61,445 bases of DNA, from positions 1 to 61,445 of the forward strand of contig NZ_JACKZS010000021.1 of the NCBI RefSeq assembly GCF_014222285.1, read 5' to 3'. Under the pieces are notes generated by a model. The model was not told the origin of the DNA. It made no database searches and saw nothing but the letters and a program-made list of their open reading frames with translations. Position 1 is the first letter of the stretch, and every line of letters starts with the position of its first letter. The translations under genes were made by a program, and so were the position numbers. Source of the stretch: Nostoc sp. UCD121 (GTDB lineage Bacteria > Cyanobacteriota > Cyanobacteriia > Cyanobacteriales > Nostocaceae). Below are positions 1 through 9,900 of this stretch, piece by piece.

Positions 1-2
1 AT

Positions 3-281
3 ATAGGATGGATTACCTTAATATTATTTTTGTTTGCTGCTCCTTGGTATTGCTCTTGGTATTCCTCTGTGCTACTGGCAGTCGCAGCTTTAAATATAGA
101 TTCCAATTCAAAAAGATTCGTGATTACTAGCATCCTCTTTTGTAGTAGCAGTACTGTTTTTTACTATCTGCTACGAGGTATCAAACTGGGCGATTTTTTA
201 ACGGTTTTACCAACCTTAGCAGTAAGTATATTTTGGCTTGTACGTGATATCCAAACTCTAAAAAAGCCTCTGAAAAACTGA
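3..281 (+). CDS. C-terminal end of a polytopic membrane protein (partial)
   Basis: The reading frame is already open at the left edge and runs to a TGA at 279-281, so this is the last ~92 codons of a gene that begins outside the window. The visible part is very hydrophobic, with about three likely membrane spans, including a segment beginning APWYCSWYSS and one ending VSIFWLVRDI. The tail is short and basic (KKPLKN). A Pro-Trp-Tyr / Trp-Tyr-Ser-Ser patch like this occurs in membrane glycosyltransferases of the GT-C/DUF2029 kind, but that is only a guess from a fragment. The first in-frame start inside the window is a TTG at 30, which I do not believe is the true start. Confidence 0.5.
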   Translation: MGWITLILFLFAAPWYCSWYSSVLLAVAALNIDSNSKRFVITSILFCSSSTVFYYLLRGIKLGDFLTVLPTLAVSIFWLVRDIQTLKKPLKN

Positions 282-786
282 ATCAAAAGCTACCATTTTT
301 ATAATTAAACAGTAAATATTTTTTCTAGCCGCTCATACAGATTTATTATCATCGCTAATTTTGTGGTAATAATTAAAATTTAACGCTTATAATTTGCCAA
401 CTATAAAAGCCCAACATTTTATCGTTATTTAGTACTTGTTATGACAAATCGTTGTAGGCTAAAACAGTCCTGCACTTAAAAAGCTATACGTTACTCACAT
501 CTTTTTTATAATTTTTTAACCCTTGTTTTATAAACATCTGAGAGACTTAGGCATTACGCATACTTGACAAATTCTCGCTTAATATTCTTGCTAATACTGC
601 GTTTTTATTGATAATTAACGACTAACTAATCAGGGTTAGAAAAACAAAAGCGATCGCAATCGCAAATGTTAAGACAGATCCGGATAATGGATAGTCTTAA
701 AAAGAGGGGAACTAAAATCAAGATCCACCCCATTTATCGGGGAGCTAGAGGTAGTGACTTTAGGCTGTTGACTCATGAACCGTCAA
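282..786. other. AT-rich intergenic region
   Basis: This 505-base gap lies between the end of the partial membrane protein and the stop of phoU, which converge here. It is AT-rich and contains one HIP1 core (gcgatcgc, about 649-656). I see no convincing ORF, strong hairpin terminator or RNA gene in it. Confidence 0.5.
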
Positions 787-1455
787 TTAAGAGCGTTGAC
801 CGGTGACAATATATGCTACCCTCTGACCGATATTAGTTGCATGATCTGCCATCCGTTCCAGACAACGAATTGCTAGTGCTAGCAGCACAATTGGCTCGAC
901 TACACCAGGTACATCCCGTTGTTGGGCTAAAGTTTGATAAACGCGATCGTAAGCATCGTCTACAGTATCATCTAGATGCTTTAAACGGCGACCACCGCCT
1001 TCATCGAAATCTCCCAAAGCCTTCAAGCTAGTTGCTAGCATCGCCTGTGCGTGAAGGGACATGGCTTCAATTTCAGATAAACACGTATGAGGCGCATAAG
1101 GAAAAATTTTAATCGCAATCTCAGCTAAATCTTCAGCATAATCGCCAATGCGCTCTAAGTCTCGCACCAATTGCATAAAGGCACTCAAGCAGCGCAAATC
1201 TTGAGCCGTAGGTGCTTGCAGCGTCATAATCGCCGTACAGTCTGATTCGATTTGACGATAAAAGCGATCAATCTTTTTATCTAATCGAGGAAGTTCTTCT
1301 GCTGCTGTTAAGTTACGAGCAAATAACGCTTGGTGGCTGAGGCGAAATGATTGTTCTACCAAAGCACCCATGCGTAATACGTCCCGTTCTAAGCGCCTAA
1401 TGGCGCGTGCTAGTTCGGGTCTTTGAGGATTGGAACCATAATGGACAGCTTTCAC
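787..1455 (-). CDS. phoU: Phosphate signalling regulator PhoU
   Basis: This 222-residue protein has the two-repeat, all-helical layout of PhoU. Each half carries the family's acidic signature: ARAIRRLERDVLRMG with LVRDLERIGDYAEDLAE in the first, and IRCLERMADHATNIGQRVAYI in the second. The E/D-R-x-x-D repeats bind metal clusters in PhoU proteins. PhoU normally damps the PhoR/SphS kinase when phosphate is plentiful and connects it to the Pst transporter. The start is a GTG at 1455. It is the last gene of a leftward operon, 28 bases after the kinase gene, and the sphR-sphS-phoU order supports the assignment. No pst transport genes are in the window. Confidence 0.93.
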   Translation of the reverse strand: MKAVHYGSNPQRPELARAIRRLERDVLRMGALVEQSFRLSHQALFARNLTAAEELPRLDKKIDRFYRQIESDCTAIMTLQAPTAQDLRCLSAFMQLVRDLERIGDYAEDLAEIAIKIFPYAPHTCLSEIEAMSLHAQAMLATSLKALGDFDEGGGRRLKHLDDTVDDAYDRVYQTLAQQRDVPGVVEPIVLLALAIRCLERMADHATNIGQRVAYIVTGQRS

Positions 1456-1483
1456 ACTTGTTGTCTTAAAGGTGAAGATATTA

Positions 1484-2803
1484 TTAACTATAGTCTTGGC
1501 TTAAGGAGTTTGCCATAACTTCAGGAAATTGAAGTTGCATCCACGCACCACCAGTCTCTGGATGGTTCATAGCTTTGATTGAGCCACCGTGGGCGATCAG
1601 AATTTGCTCAACGATCGCTAATCCTAATCCATTGCCAACGATCGCCCCGATGGAGTTACTATCTTGTGGGGAATGGGTTCGCGCCTTATCTCCTCGATAA
1701 AATCGCTCAAAAACGTGGGGTAAATCTGCCTCAGAAAACCCGACTCCAGAATCAATAAGATTTATTTCTAGAATTGGAGAAGTAGCATCATTATCTTTTG
1801 TTGATAAAATTTTCGCTTCAACACGAATACTTGTAGAAGGAGGACTGTATTTAATACTGTTGTCTAGCAAGTTGAGAAAAACTTGGAAAATCCGGGCTTG
1901 ATCTGCTTTAATCCAAAGATTTTCTGGGCCAGAATAAGAAAGAGATAGATGTTGGCGCTGTGCTAAGGGTTCTAGTGTTTCCCAAACAGATGTAATTAGC
2001 GATCGCAATTCTACAGCTTTGGCTTGCAATTGCATGGTTGGGTTTGCTTCCATTTGGGTCAGGTCTAACCAGCTTTGCACTAAGTTAATCAGCCGATCGA
2101 CTTCCTGCATCAAACGGTTAACCCAGCGATTTAGAGGTGGTTCCAAGCGGATTTGTAAAGTTTCCACCACCAAGCGAATCGAAGTCAAGGGCGTTCTGAG
2201 TTCATGAGCTAAATCAGAAAAAGAGCGATCGCGTACTTGATTTATGTCTAATAGGGGTTGACGATTTTCTAAAAATACTCCTACTTGTCCATTCGGTAAA
2301 GGCAAACTAGATGCCCGCAAAGCCAGAGATTTTATTGTTGGCATCTCTGCCGCATCATCACAAGATGGATGAAATATCCATTCTCCCGTCTGTGGTTTTT
2401 GCCGATCACGAGTTTGTTCAATTAAATGGTCAAGTTCGTAAGATCGTACTAACTCTAGTAGTAAGCGTATTTCTTCTGGTTGCCACCTTTGTAGATACAA
2501 AATTTCCTGCGCCTGCCGATTACACCACAGCAGCTGATTTTCCTCATCTACCTGCAAATATCCCACTGGTGCAAAATCTAGCAGGTTTTGGTAAGTTTGC
2601 AATGACTGCTGCAAATCTTGCCGTTGCTGTTTCACCATTGCTATTTCCTGCCATAACCCAGGAATCAGCAGCAGTCCCTTTTTGGAAGAATGCGAGGTTA
2701 ACGGTCGGAATAAGCGCCCCAGGTAGCGTTTAAGTTGAACCTGTTGCCAAATCCAAAACCCAATGCCTACCGCTAAACCCAGAAAAAATCCCAATAAAAG
2801 CAT
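1484..2803 (-). CDS. sphS: Phosphate-sensing PAS histidine kinase (SphS/PhoR type)
   Basis: A 439-residue membrane-anchored sensor kinase. Residues 1-20 form one hydrophobic anchor. A PAS domain follows at about 65-185 (LDFAPVGYLQVDEENQLLWCN). The HisKA box DLAHELRTPLTS places the phospho-accepting histidine at 200. The ATPase domain has an N box (NLLDNSIKYSP), a G1 box (DSGVGF) and a G2 box (GNGLGLAIV). The gene lies 53 bases downstream of an OmpR-type regulator and just upstream of phoU, the arrangement of cyanobacterial SphS-SphR phosphate-starvation systems. SphS activates alkaline phosphatase and phosphate uptake when phosphate is scarce. The name rests on architecture and neighbours; general PhoR homology is secure. 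Confidence 0.88.
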   Translation of the reverse strand: MLLLGFFLGLAVGIGFWIWQQVQLKRYLGRLFRPLTSHSSKKGLLLIPGLWQEIAMVKQQRQDLQQSLQTYQNLLDFAPVGYLQVDEENQLLWCNRQAQEILYLQRWQPEEIRLLLELVRSYELDHLIEQTRDRQKPQTGEWIFHPSCDDAAEMPTIKSLALRASSLPLPNGQVGVFLENRQPLLDINQVRDRSFSDLAHELRTPLTSIRLVVETLQIRLEPPLNRWVNRLMQEVDRLINLVQSWLDLTQMEANPTMQLQAKAVELRSLITSVWETLEPLAQRQHLSLSYSGPENLWIKADQARIFQVFLNLLDNSIKYSPPSTSIRVEAKILSTKDNDATSPILEINLIDSGVGFSEADLPHVFERFYRGDKARTHSPQDSNSIGAIVGNGLGLAIVEQILIAHGGSIKAMNHPETGGAWMQLQFPEVMANSLSQDYS

Positions 2804-2856
2804 TTGAGTTGTTAGTTTGTTTGTGACTACTAAAAACTAACAACTATCTAAACTAA

Positions 2857-3609
2857 TTATCCAAACCTATAGCCAAAACCTCGTACAGTCACAATATATT
2901 CGGGATGACTGGGATCTTGCTCTAATTTTTCGCGCAACCAGCGAATATGAACATCTACGGTTTTACTATCACCAACGAAATCTGGCCCCCAAACCTGATC
3001 TAGTAATTGTTCCCGCGACCATACCCGACGGGCGTAACTCATAAACAATTCCAGCAAGCGGAACTCTTTAGGTGAAAGGCTCACTTCTTGGCCACGAACC
3101 AGCACCCGACATTCTTGAGGATTCAGGGTAACATCTTTGAATTTTAATACTGGTAGTTGTGGTAAATTACTTAGCCGTTGGCGGCGGAGTAAAGCGCGAC
3201 AACGAGCTACTAACTCACGCATACTAAAAGGTTTGGTCAGGTAGTCATCTGCTCCCACCTCCAACCCCAGAACGCGGTCAGTTTCACTACCCTTAGCACT
3301 GAGCATTAAAATCGGTACTGGGTTTCCTTGATGACGCAGCAAACGGCATATATCTAGCCCATTGATTTGCGGCAGCATCAAATCAAGAATGATCAAATCA
3401 AAGGGAACTTCCCCTGAGTTGGTTTCAAAACTTTTGAGATACTCTATAGCAGATCGCCCATCGGGTGCGGTTATCACCCCGTAACCTTCTTCTTCCAGGG
3501 CTACAGCTAGCATTTCCTGGATTAATTCTTCATCTTCTACTACTAGAATACGGCTGGTTTGTCCAATTTCCGTTCTAGCAGAGTATTTGGTCGATTCAGT
3601 GGTATACAT
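2857..3609 (-). CDS. sphR: OmpR/PhoB-family response regulator (SphR)
   Basis: The receiver domain occupies roughly the first 120 residues. It has an acidic pair in LVVEDEE, the phospho-accepting Asp in LIILDLMLPQING, and the conserved Lys in DDYLTKPF. It is followed by a winged-helix DNA-binding domain (SPKEFRLLELFM ... DVHIRWLREKLE ... TVRGFGYRFG). I take the ATG at 3609 (MYTTESTKY) as the start. The frame can be extended to a TTG at 3645, which adds 12 residues of no recognisable domain. It heads the operon with the SphS kinase and phoU. The expected role is activation of the phosphate-starvation regulon through Pho boxes; no clear Pho-box pair is visible directly upstream of this gene. 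Confidence 0.9.
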   Translation of the reverse strand: MYTTESTKYSARTEIGQTSRILVVEDEELIQEMLAVALEEEGYGVITAPDGRSAIEYLKSFETNSGEVPFDLIILDLMLPQINGLDICRLLRHQGNPVPILMLSAKGSETDRVLGLEVGADDYLTKPFSMRELVARCRALLRRQRLSNLPQLPVLKFKDVTLNPQECRVLVRGQEVSLSPKEFRLLELFMSYARRVWSREQLLDQVWGPDFVGDSKTVDVHIRWLREKLEQDPSHPEYIVTVRGFGYRFG

Positions 3610-4075
3610 TGATATCACAAAAGTCTGGGACTGTGCTTGTATCAATTAGCATGATTAAACTTATTATCTCGCCTTAGTGCGACGGTGCTTCTGCTAGGGT
3701 TAATTCTTTTAGATTTTCTTTACAAAAAGTAATACATTCAACATCATTCTCCTAAATCACCATGATTGCCAGCTTTTAATACTTTGTTGGGTGGCGCAAT
3801 TATATAAAGCATTATCTTGACAAGAAGAGATGAGGTTAGGTATATTTATCTTAGTACAAAAGTACTAATAAATCTCAAAGGGAAAACTATACCTAAAAAA
3901 TAGAAGGACATAACTGTGGAAAATTCGTACCACCTAAGTGTCCTATATCGATCATTTCAGTATTTCCACTGCGTTAAAAATGTTGATTTAAAGGCTACTC
4001 TGATGTCTGCATAGGGTAGTCATTGGTATGGCTTGCTACCCAATAAATCATTTGCCTATTGAAGGGAGTTGGAAG
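3610..4075. other. Divergent promoter region between sphR and coiled-coil gene
   Basis: This gap separates the leftward sphR operon from the rightward coiled-coil pair, so it should hold two promoters. A perfect 7-base inverted repeat with a 4-base loop (ttagtac-aaaa-gtactaa) sits at 3851-3868 and could be an operator or a small hairpin. I see no ORF. Start-determining RBS for the next gene: gaagggag at about 4064-4071. Confidence 0.4.
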
Positions 4076-5059
4076 ATGACTACAGTTGGAGTCAAGGACA
4101 GCAAACAACAACTAATGCAAGCATTTCAACAAATTATTATCCAAAGAAAAAAGCTGGAATCTAAAATAGCAACCAAACAAGAGGAAGCAGACAAGGCAAA
4201 AAGTCAAGAAATTCTGCAAGCAGCTTCTGCATATACGGTTGATAGTATTGTCAAAGGTTTAGCTGATTTACAATTGGAGTTTGGCAGTATTCTCAATGCA
4301 TTATCTGAAAAACTAGCTCAGGAAAATTCTAAGTTAGATGAATTGAACCGAGCTATAGAAATTGAAACTCAACGCTTACAAGAGCTTCAACAAATCAGAG
4401 TTGTCGCAGATACTCTAGACATTTTAAGTCAAGAACACCAAGAAAAATTAAAAACCCTAGAGCAAGATACTATCAGTAAAAGGGAAGCATTAGAAAAAGA
4501 AATTGCAATTAGGCGAAAAGAATGGCAAAAAGAGCAAGCCGAGTATGAAGAAAAACTCCAAGAGTATAACGATTTATTAGTCAAAGAGCGCCAGCAAGAA
4601 CAAGAAGAATCTCAATATAAGTTAGAAACTACTCGTAAACTCAATACAGATAGCTACGAATCAATAAAGCGCCAACAACAAAGGGAAATACAAGAGAATT
4701 CTCAAAAGAAAGATAAAGATTGGGCACAACGGGAAAAGATATTCGCTGAACGCCAACCACTGTTTGCAGACTATGAACAAAAGGTAACTACATTTCCTAA
4801 CGAACTGGAAGAAGCCGTTAAGAAAGCTAGAGAAGAAGCAATTAAAGAAACAAGCCAAAAAGCTAAAATTGAGGCTGATTTATTTGAGAGAGAATGGGAA
4901 TCTAACAAACAGAGTTATGAACAAAAAATTCAATCTCTGGAAGAAACAATTAAGAAACAGTCTGAGCAAATAGAAGGTATCTCTGCTCAATTGCAAACTG
5001 CATTAAAACAAGCACAAGACTTAGCTATGAGGGCTTTTGGTAGTTCCAACCCTAAATAG
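4076..5059 (+). CDS. Coiled-coil protein, first of a tandem pair
   Basis: About 327 residues, nearly all predicted coiled coil and rich in Glu, Gln and Lys. There is no membrane span or signal peptide. I choose the ATG at 4076 because a purine-rich RBS lies 4-11 bases upstream; the earlier in-frame ATG at 4028 has none. A motif near the N-terminus (LADLQLEFGSILNALSEKL) and the C-terminal block (YEQKIQSLEETIKKQSEQI ... LKQAQDLAMRAFGSSN) are repeated in the next gene, so the two are paralogues in one transcription unit. Cyanobacteria have many coiled-coil-rich proteins, some of which form filaments, but I recognise no named family here. A cytoskeletal or scaffold role is inference only. Confidence 0.8.
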   Translation: MTTVGVKDSKQQLMQAFQQIIIQRKKLESKIATKQEEADKAKSQEILQAASAYTVDSIVKGLADLQLEFGSILNALSEKLAQENSKLDELNRAIEIETQRLQELQQIRVVADTLDILSQEHQEKLKTLEQDTISKREALEKEIAIRRKEWQKEQAEYEEKLQEYNDLLVKERQQEQEESQYKLETTRKLNTDSYESIKRQQQREIQENSQKKDKDWAQREKIFAERQPLFADYEQKVTTFPNELEEAVKKAREEAIKETSQKAKIEADLFEREWESNKQSYEQKIQSLEETIKKQSEQIEGISAQLQTALKQAQDLAMRAFGSSNPK

Positions 5060-5112
5060 TTACGAGTTTGTAGCATCTTAACCATTTTTAATTCCTGAAG
5101 AGGAGGTTTGTT

Positions 5113-6192
5113 GTGGTGGTGAAAAAGCCGACTGATAAGAATACTAAAGTAGAAATTCTTCAGGCTTATGAGGAGTTAGCTAAAGAAAAAGCAGCGCTGA
5201 AATCGGAACTTGAAAAAGTTGCCAAAGAAAACCAGTCTGGAACTAAAGAACAGCCTAAATTAGAACAAAAAATAGCTATGAATCAGCTTTCTAGCGTCCA
5301 ACAGAAGATGAACAATACAATTGAAAGCTTGGCAAAGATTCAATTAGGTTTTGGCAGTGCTGCTAATGAATTATCGGAACAGCTAACCACAAAAGCCTCT
5401 AATTTGGAAGAAATCAGGCGAAATCTAGAAGAAGAAATCCAACAATTAACACAGCTGCACAATTTAGAAATTTCTGATGATATCTTGGATACTCTCATCC
5501 AATCTTATGAAGATAATACGAAAGCTTATCAGGAAGAATATAACCAGCGTTCTGAAGTGTTATTCCAAGAAATACTAGAACAAAGAAATATTTGGGGGAA
5601 AGAACAGGAAGAACAACAACGGGCTATAAAAGAACGGAATGAAAACTTGAAGAAAACTCGACAACGTGATGCATCAGAGTATAAGTATAATTTAGAACTC
5701 CAACGACAATTGCAAAGTGACGAATACGAACAAGAGCAGAAAGCACTATATAAACAACTAGAAGAATTACTACAAGAGACAGAGAAACAGTGGGCAGAAC
5801 GAGAGAAAGCAATTTCTGAGAGAGAGAAACAATTTGAAGAATTAAAAGCGAAAGTAGAGGCTTTCCCGAAAGATAAAGAAGCAGCTATCAAAAAAGCTAT
5901 AGAAGAAGGCAAAGGCATTGCCCACTACCAGGCGAAAGTAAAATCAGATTTATATTCTAAGGAAGTGGAAGGGCAAAAGCGTTTCTATGAACAAAGGCTG
6001 CAATCTCTAGAACAAACTATTACTAATCAAGAGACACGAATTCAAAATCTTTCTAAACAACTTGAATCTGCTCTCAAGCAAGTTCAGGATTTGGCAGTTA
6101 AAGCTATTGAAGGAACTTCAAATGTTAATTCATATCAGGCTATTAAAGAAATAGCTTTAGAACAGGCAAAGACTCAAGCGAAAAATAAATAA
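5113..6192 (+). CDS. Coiled-coil protein, second of a tandem pair
   Basis: About 359 residues of nearly uninterrupted, highly charged coiled coil. The start is one of three consecutive GTG codons (5113, 5116, 5119) behind a strong AGGAGG at 5101-5106, so translation is likely efficient. It shares with the preceding gene the motif KIQLGFGSAANELSEQL and the C-terminal block YEQRLQSLEQTITNQ ... LKQVQDLAVKAIEGTSN. It has an extra ~25-residue basic tail ending AKTQAKNK. The 53-base spacing suggests co-transcription. The conserved ends around a variable coiled-coil centre suggest the two products may pair with each other. I assign no function. Confidence 0.82.
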   Translation: MVVKKPTDKNTKVEILQAYEELAKEKAALKSELEKVAKENQSGTKEQPKLEQKIAMNQLSSVQQKMNNTIESLAKIQLGFGSAANELSEQLTTKASNLEEIRRNLEEEIQQLTQLHNLEISDDILDTLIQSYEDNTKAYQEEYNQRSEVLFQEILEQRNIWGKEQEEQQRAIKERNENLKKTRQRDASEYKYNLELQRQLQSDEYEQEQKALYKQLEELLQETEKQWAEREKAISEREKQFEELKAKVEAFPKDKEAAIKKAIEEGKGIAHYQAKVKSDLYSKEVEGQKRFYEQRLQSLEQTITNQETRIQNLSKQLESALKQVQDLAVKAIEGTSNVNSYQAIKEIALEQAKTQAKNK

Positions 6193-6221
6193 TACCGATT
6201 ATTTTTGACGTTGTATAGAAT

Positions 6222-6246
6222 AAGGGGCTTAAGCTCCTTGTTTTAT
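6222..6246 (+). terminator. Likely terminator after the coiled-coil pair
   Basis: A near-perfect 9-base inverted repeat (aaggggctt / aagctcctt, one mismatch) is followed by gttttat, 30 bases after the stop of the second coiled-coil gene. The shape and position fit an intrinsic terminator, although the T-run is short. Confidence 0.5.
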
Positions 6247-6360
6247 CAAGGTTGATTTTGTGCCGCTTCCCATAGAATTGGTATAAGCTGATTTATTTTT
6301 ATGACAATTGATTTTAGAGACTTAATTAAAATTAAGTCTCTACAACTGACTATAAAGCTT

Positions 6361-6477
6361 TTATTCGGTTTTCTTTGGTTTTTTGATGTCTGGGGGAGGT
6401 TGTAGTTTCCTCTTCTTTGTTCCGGTAGCCTGTGTTTGCTGAAATGCTTGATTAGAATTTGGCTCTTGACTAGACAT
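6361..6477 (-). CDS. Small basic proline/lysine-rich ORF (38 aa)
   Basis: An ATG at 6477 opens a 38-codon frame ending TAA at 6361. The product starts MSSQEPNSNQ and ends in a very basic, proline-rich tail (KKRKLQPPPD, then IKKPKKTE). The composition is far from random AT-rich noise, which is why I list it. The RBS is weak, and I know no family for it. It lies alone on the minus strand between the coiled-coil genes and the hybrid kinase. Confidence 0.35.
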   Translation of the reverse strand: MSSQEPNSNQAFQQTQATGTKKRKLQPPPDIKKPKKTE

Positions 6478-6673
6478 AATAGTAAATTTTAAAATCTTCG
6501 ACAATATTATCTACATCACGGGTATTGTAGATTACAGAAATATATCACAAGGAATTTAAATTTTTAACTAAAAAATTGGTATATCATGTTAATCCTGTAA
6601 TAATCATCACTTTATAAATACTTAAGGTTGATTCGGCATAATTTTAATACCCTTCCCTGGATAGCTTTCTAAA

Positions 6674-6876
6674 TTTAGACTTATCGACAACTGCGAAAGC
6701 CGACTAAACCTCATCTATGTTGAAACCTAGAGTTTTTTAAAAGATATATTTATGTAGGTTGGGTGGAGTGAAACGCAACCCAACATTACCACCAAATTTT
6801 ATGTTGGGTTACGCTAACGCTGCACCCAACCTACAAAACTAAGTTTAGACTTATCGGCAGCTGGGAAAGCCGACTA
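6674..6876. repeat. Composite repeat: ~34-bp direct repeats flanking a long palindrome
   Basis: Two ~34-base direct copies, differing at a few positions, both run tttagacttatcg ... gaaagccgacta. They lie at 6674-6707 and 6844-6876. Between them, at 6754-6834, is a hairpin whose arms are gtaggttgggt / acccaacctac. A second inner pair is gcaacccaacat / atgttgggtt. The gtaggttgggt palindrome is of a type widely dispersed in cyanobacterial genomes. The rest of 6478-6980 holds no ORF that I can support and must include the promoter of the hybrid kinase. Confidence 0.7.
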
Positions 6877-6980
6877 GATAGTAATATTTTGCCTAAAAAT
6901 GGAAGAAATAAGGCTAAAATTTATTGTAAGTAAAAGTCGGTGAATATTAAATTAACTTTAAATTTATTTAACTTTACAGA

Positions 6981-9900
6981 ATGCCAGACGCGGAAAAGTC
7001 CCAAAACCAGCTGGCTAATGAAAAGCTGCTGCATCGGCAAGTTAGTAAAAAAGCAAATTATTCGCTCTTAGCCAGTGGAGAAGAGGGAATGGTGCTTCAG
7101 TCGGCGGATGGTACTATCCAGGCTTGCAGTGCAGCTTGCGATCGCATTTTGGGACTAACCACAGAACAACTTGTAGGGCAAAATTTGCTCGATTCCAAGT
7201 GGCAATTTATTCATGAAGATGGCTCTTTTTTAACTAGCGAAACTCACCCAGCGATCGCTGCTCAGAAAACAGGTAAACCTTGCTTGGATTTGGTGTGTGG
7301 CTTTTATAAGCCAAATGGTCAGCTAGTCTGGCTATTGTTGTCTTCAAAACCTCTGTTCCAAGCGGGAGTGGATACTCCCTTTGCAATCGTCACAACTTTT
7401 TCGGATATTACAGAATATAAGCACGCACAACTTGAGGACAAATGTAACTGTACTGAAGATATTCAACAAGTTGAAGAAGAAAGTTGGTTGCAGCCCGAAG
7501 CTGAGAGTATTGTTCCTCCTGCCTCTGTTGTTGATGCAAATGAAACTCAGATATTGTGGGATAGTCAACGTTTGTTCCAACAAATTGCTGGTACTCTGCC
7601 GGGGATACTTTACATCTATGACCTCATTGAGCAGCGAAATTCTTATGTTAATTACGAAATTGCTCAAGGTTGGGGCTACACACCAGCAGAAATCCAGGCA
7701 ATGGGAAAGGATTTATTTACCCAACTTCTACACCCTGAAGATTTAGCTCAACTCCCTACTTATTTTGAAAGATTTAATTCTGCCCGTCAGGGTGAAGTCC
7801 TCAGTTTTGAATATCGGATTCGACACGCGAATGGAGAGTGGCGTTGGTTTTGTAGCTATGACACTGTATATAGCAAAACTGTTGAGGGATTGCCGAAATA
7901 TCTTTTAGGCATTGCTTTTGATATTACAGAGCGACGACACATAGAAATTTCGCTGCGGCAAAGTAACGAAAGGTTTGAGCTAGCAGCTGCGGCGGTTAAT
8001 TGCTTAATCTATGACTGGGAAATTCACAGAAGTACTGTGGAAAGAACTCAGGGTTTAACCCAGGTTTTTGGCTACACACAACAAGAAGCTGAACCTACCT
8101 TCCAGTGGTGGCAACAACTCATCCATCCCGATGACCAACAAAGAGTTAATGACCAGTTCATGGCTAGTATGGCCAATGGCAATCGTTATAGCATTGAGTA
8201 TCGAATCCGTCACAAAGATGGCCGCTATTTATGGGTGCAAGACCAGGGTTTTGCTGTCCGGGATACAAATGGTCAGTTAATTAGGGTAGTTGGTGCTAGT
8301 ACTGATATTACCGAACAGCAAGCTGCGCTGCGCGATCGCCAGCAAATTGAAACGAACCTGCGCGAGAGTGAAGAACGAATTCGGTTAGCCACTACTGCTG
8401 CGGAATTGGGTATGTGGTTTTGGAATATTACCACCAACGAGTTAGTTTGGACAGAGAAATGTAAGGAGCTATTTGGACTAGCCCCAGAAGTCGAAATGAG
8501 CTATGAGCTTTTCCTTAACTGCATACATCCAGAAGATCGTCAACGCCTCAATGAAGCGATCGCTCGTTGTTTTCAGGACAAGGTTGATTATGACATTGAA
8601 TACCGCAGTCTTTGGTCTGATGGTAGCATTCATTGGATTGCTGCTAAAGGTCGTGTCTTTTACGAAGCCAACGATCAGCCAGTTCGGATGATGGGTACTG
8701 CTCAGGATATTACTCGGCGCAAACAGATAGAAAATGATTTGCGTCAGCGTGAAACTCAATTAAGACGCTTAGTTGATTCCAATATTATTGGCATTATGTT
8801 CGCGACACCAGACCATATTACTGAGGCGAACGAGGCCTTTTTAGAAATGGTGGGTTATACGCGAGAGGAACTATTAGCAGGTAAAGTACGCAGAAAACAG
8901 ATGACTCCACCGGAATATCACGCTCTTGATGAGCAGGGGATAGAGCAACTTTTAACGGTTGGAGTATGTAATCCTTTTGAAAAAGAATATATCCGCAAAG
9001 ATGGTTCGCGCATTCCCATCCTAATTGGTGGTGCTTTGGTAGAGAAAGATCCGCCATCTTGGATCTGTTTTATTCTGGACTTAACTCCAAGGAAACAATT
9101 AGAACAGACACTTAGACAACAAGCAGAGGAACTCAAACAGGCAAACCGGAACAAAGACGAGTTTCTCGCCATTCTCTCCCACGAATTGCGATCGCCACTC
9201 AACCCAATTTTAGGCTGGTCATCGCTACTCAAAAGCCGCAAATTTGATGAAGCTACTACCAATCGGGCCTTAGAAACCATCGAAAGAAATACTCAATTGC
9301 AGATTCAATTAATTGATGAGTTGCTGGATGTATCCCGAATTATTCGCGGTAAGTTGAACCTGACTTTTGCCACTGTTAACCTAGCATCTGTAATTGATGC
9401 TGCATTAGAAACAGTCCGGTTAATCGCAGAAAGCAAATCCATCCAGATCAAAATACAGCTTGACCCTAATGTTGGTAAAGTGTCAGGCGATTATTATCGC
9501 TTACAGCAAGTTGTAGGGAATTTACTCTCGAACGCTGTTAAGTTTACTCCCCCTAACGGATCTGTGGAAGTCAGCCTATCGTCAAGTGGAGAATTTACTT
9601 CCCACTCAGCACTGATTCAAGTTAAAGACACTGGACAAGGGATTTCCCCTGAATTCCTCCCCCACGTATTTGAATATTTTCGTCAAGCCGATAGCAGTAC
9701 AACCAGAAAAGTTAGCGGGCTGGGATTGGGATTGGCAATAGTTCGCAACCTGGTAGAGTTGCATGATGGAACTATAACAGCAGCTAGTCCAGGAGAAGGA
9801 CAGGGAGCAATTTTTACTGTCAGACTGCCTGTGATGAAAGAGAGTAGGGGAGATGAGAAAACTAGGGGAGGCAGAGAGAAACTTAACTCGTTAGCGATCG

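Noticed and set aside
2311..2733. 140-codon rightward ORF
   Set aside because: It lies antisense inside the SphS kinase gene, which has complete domains; the protein has no recognisable features.
5529..5918. 129-codon leftward ORF rich in Ser/Cys
   Set aside because: Antisense shadow of the coiled-coil gene; its Ser/Cys/Phe composition is what Glu/Lys/Gln codons give when read backwards.
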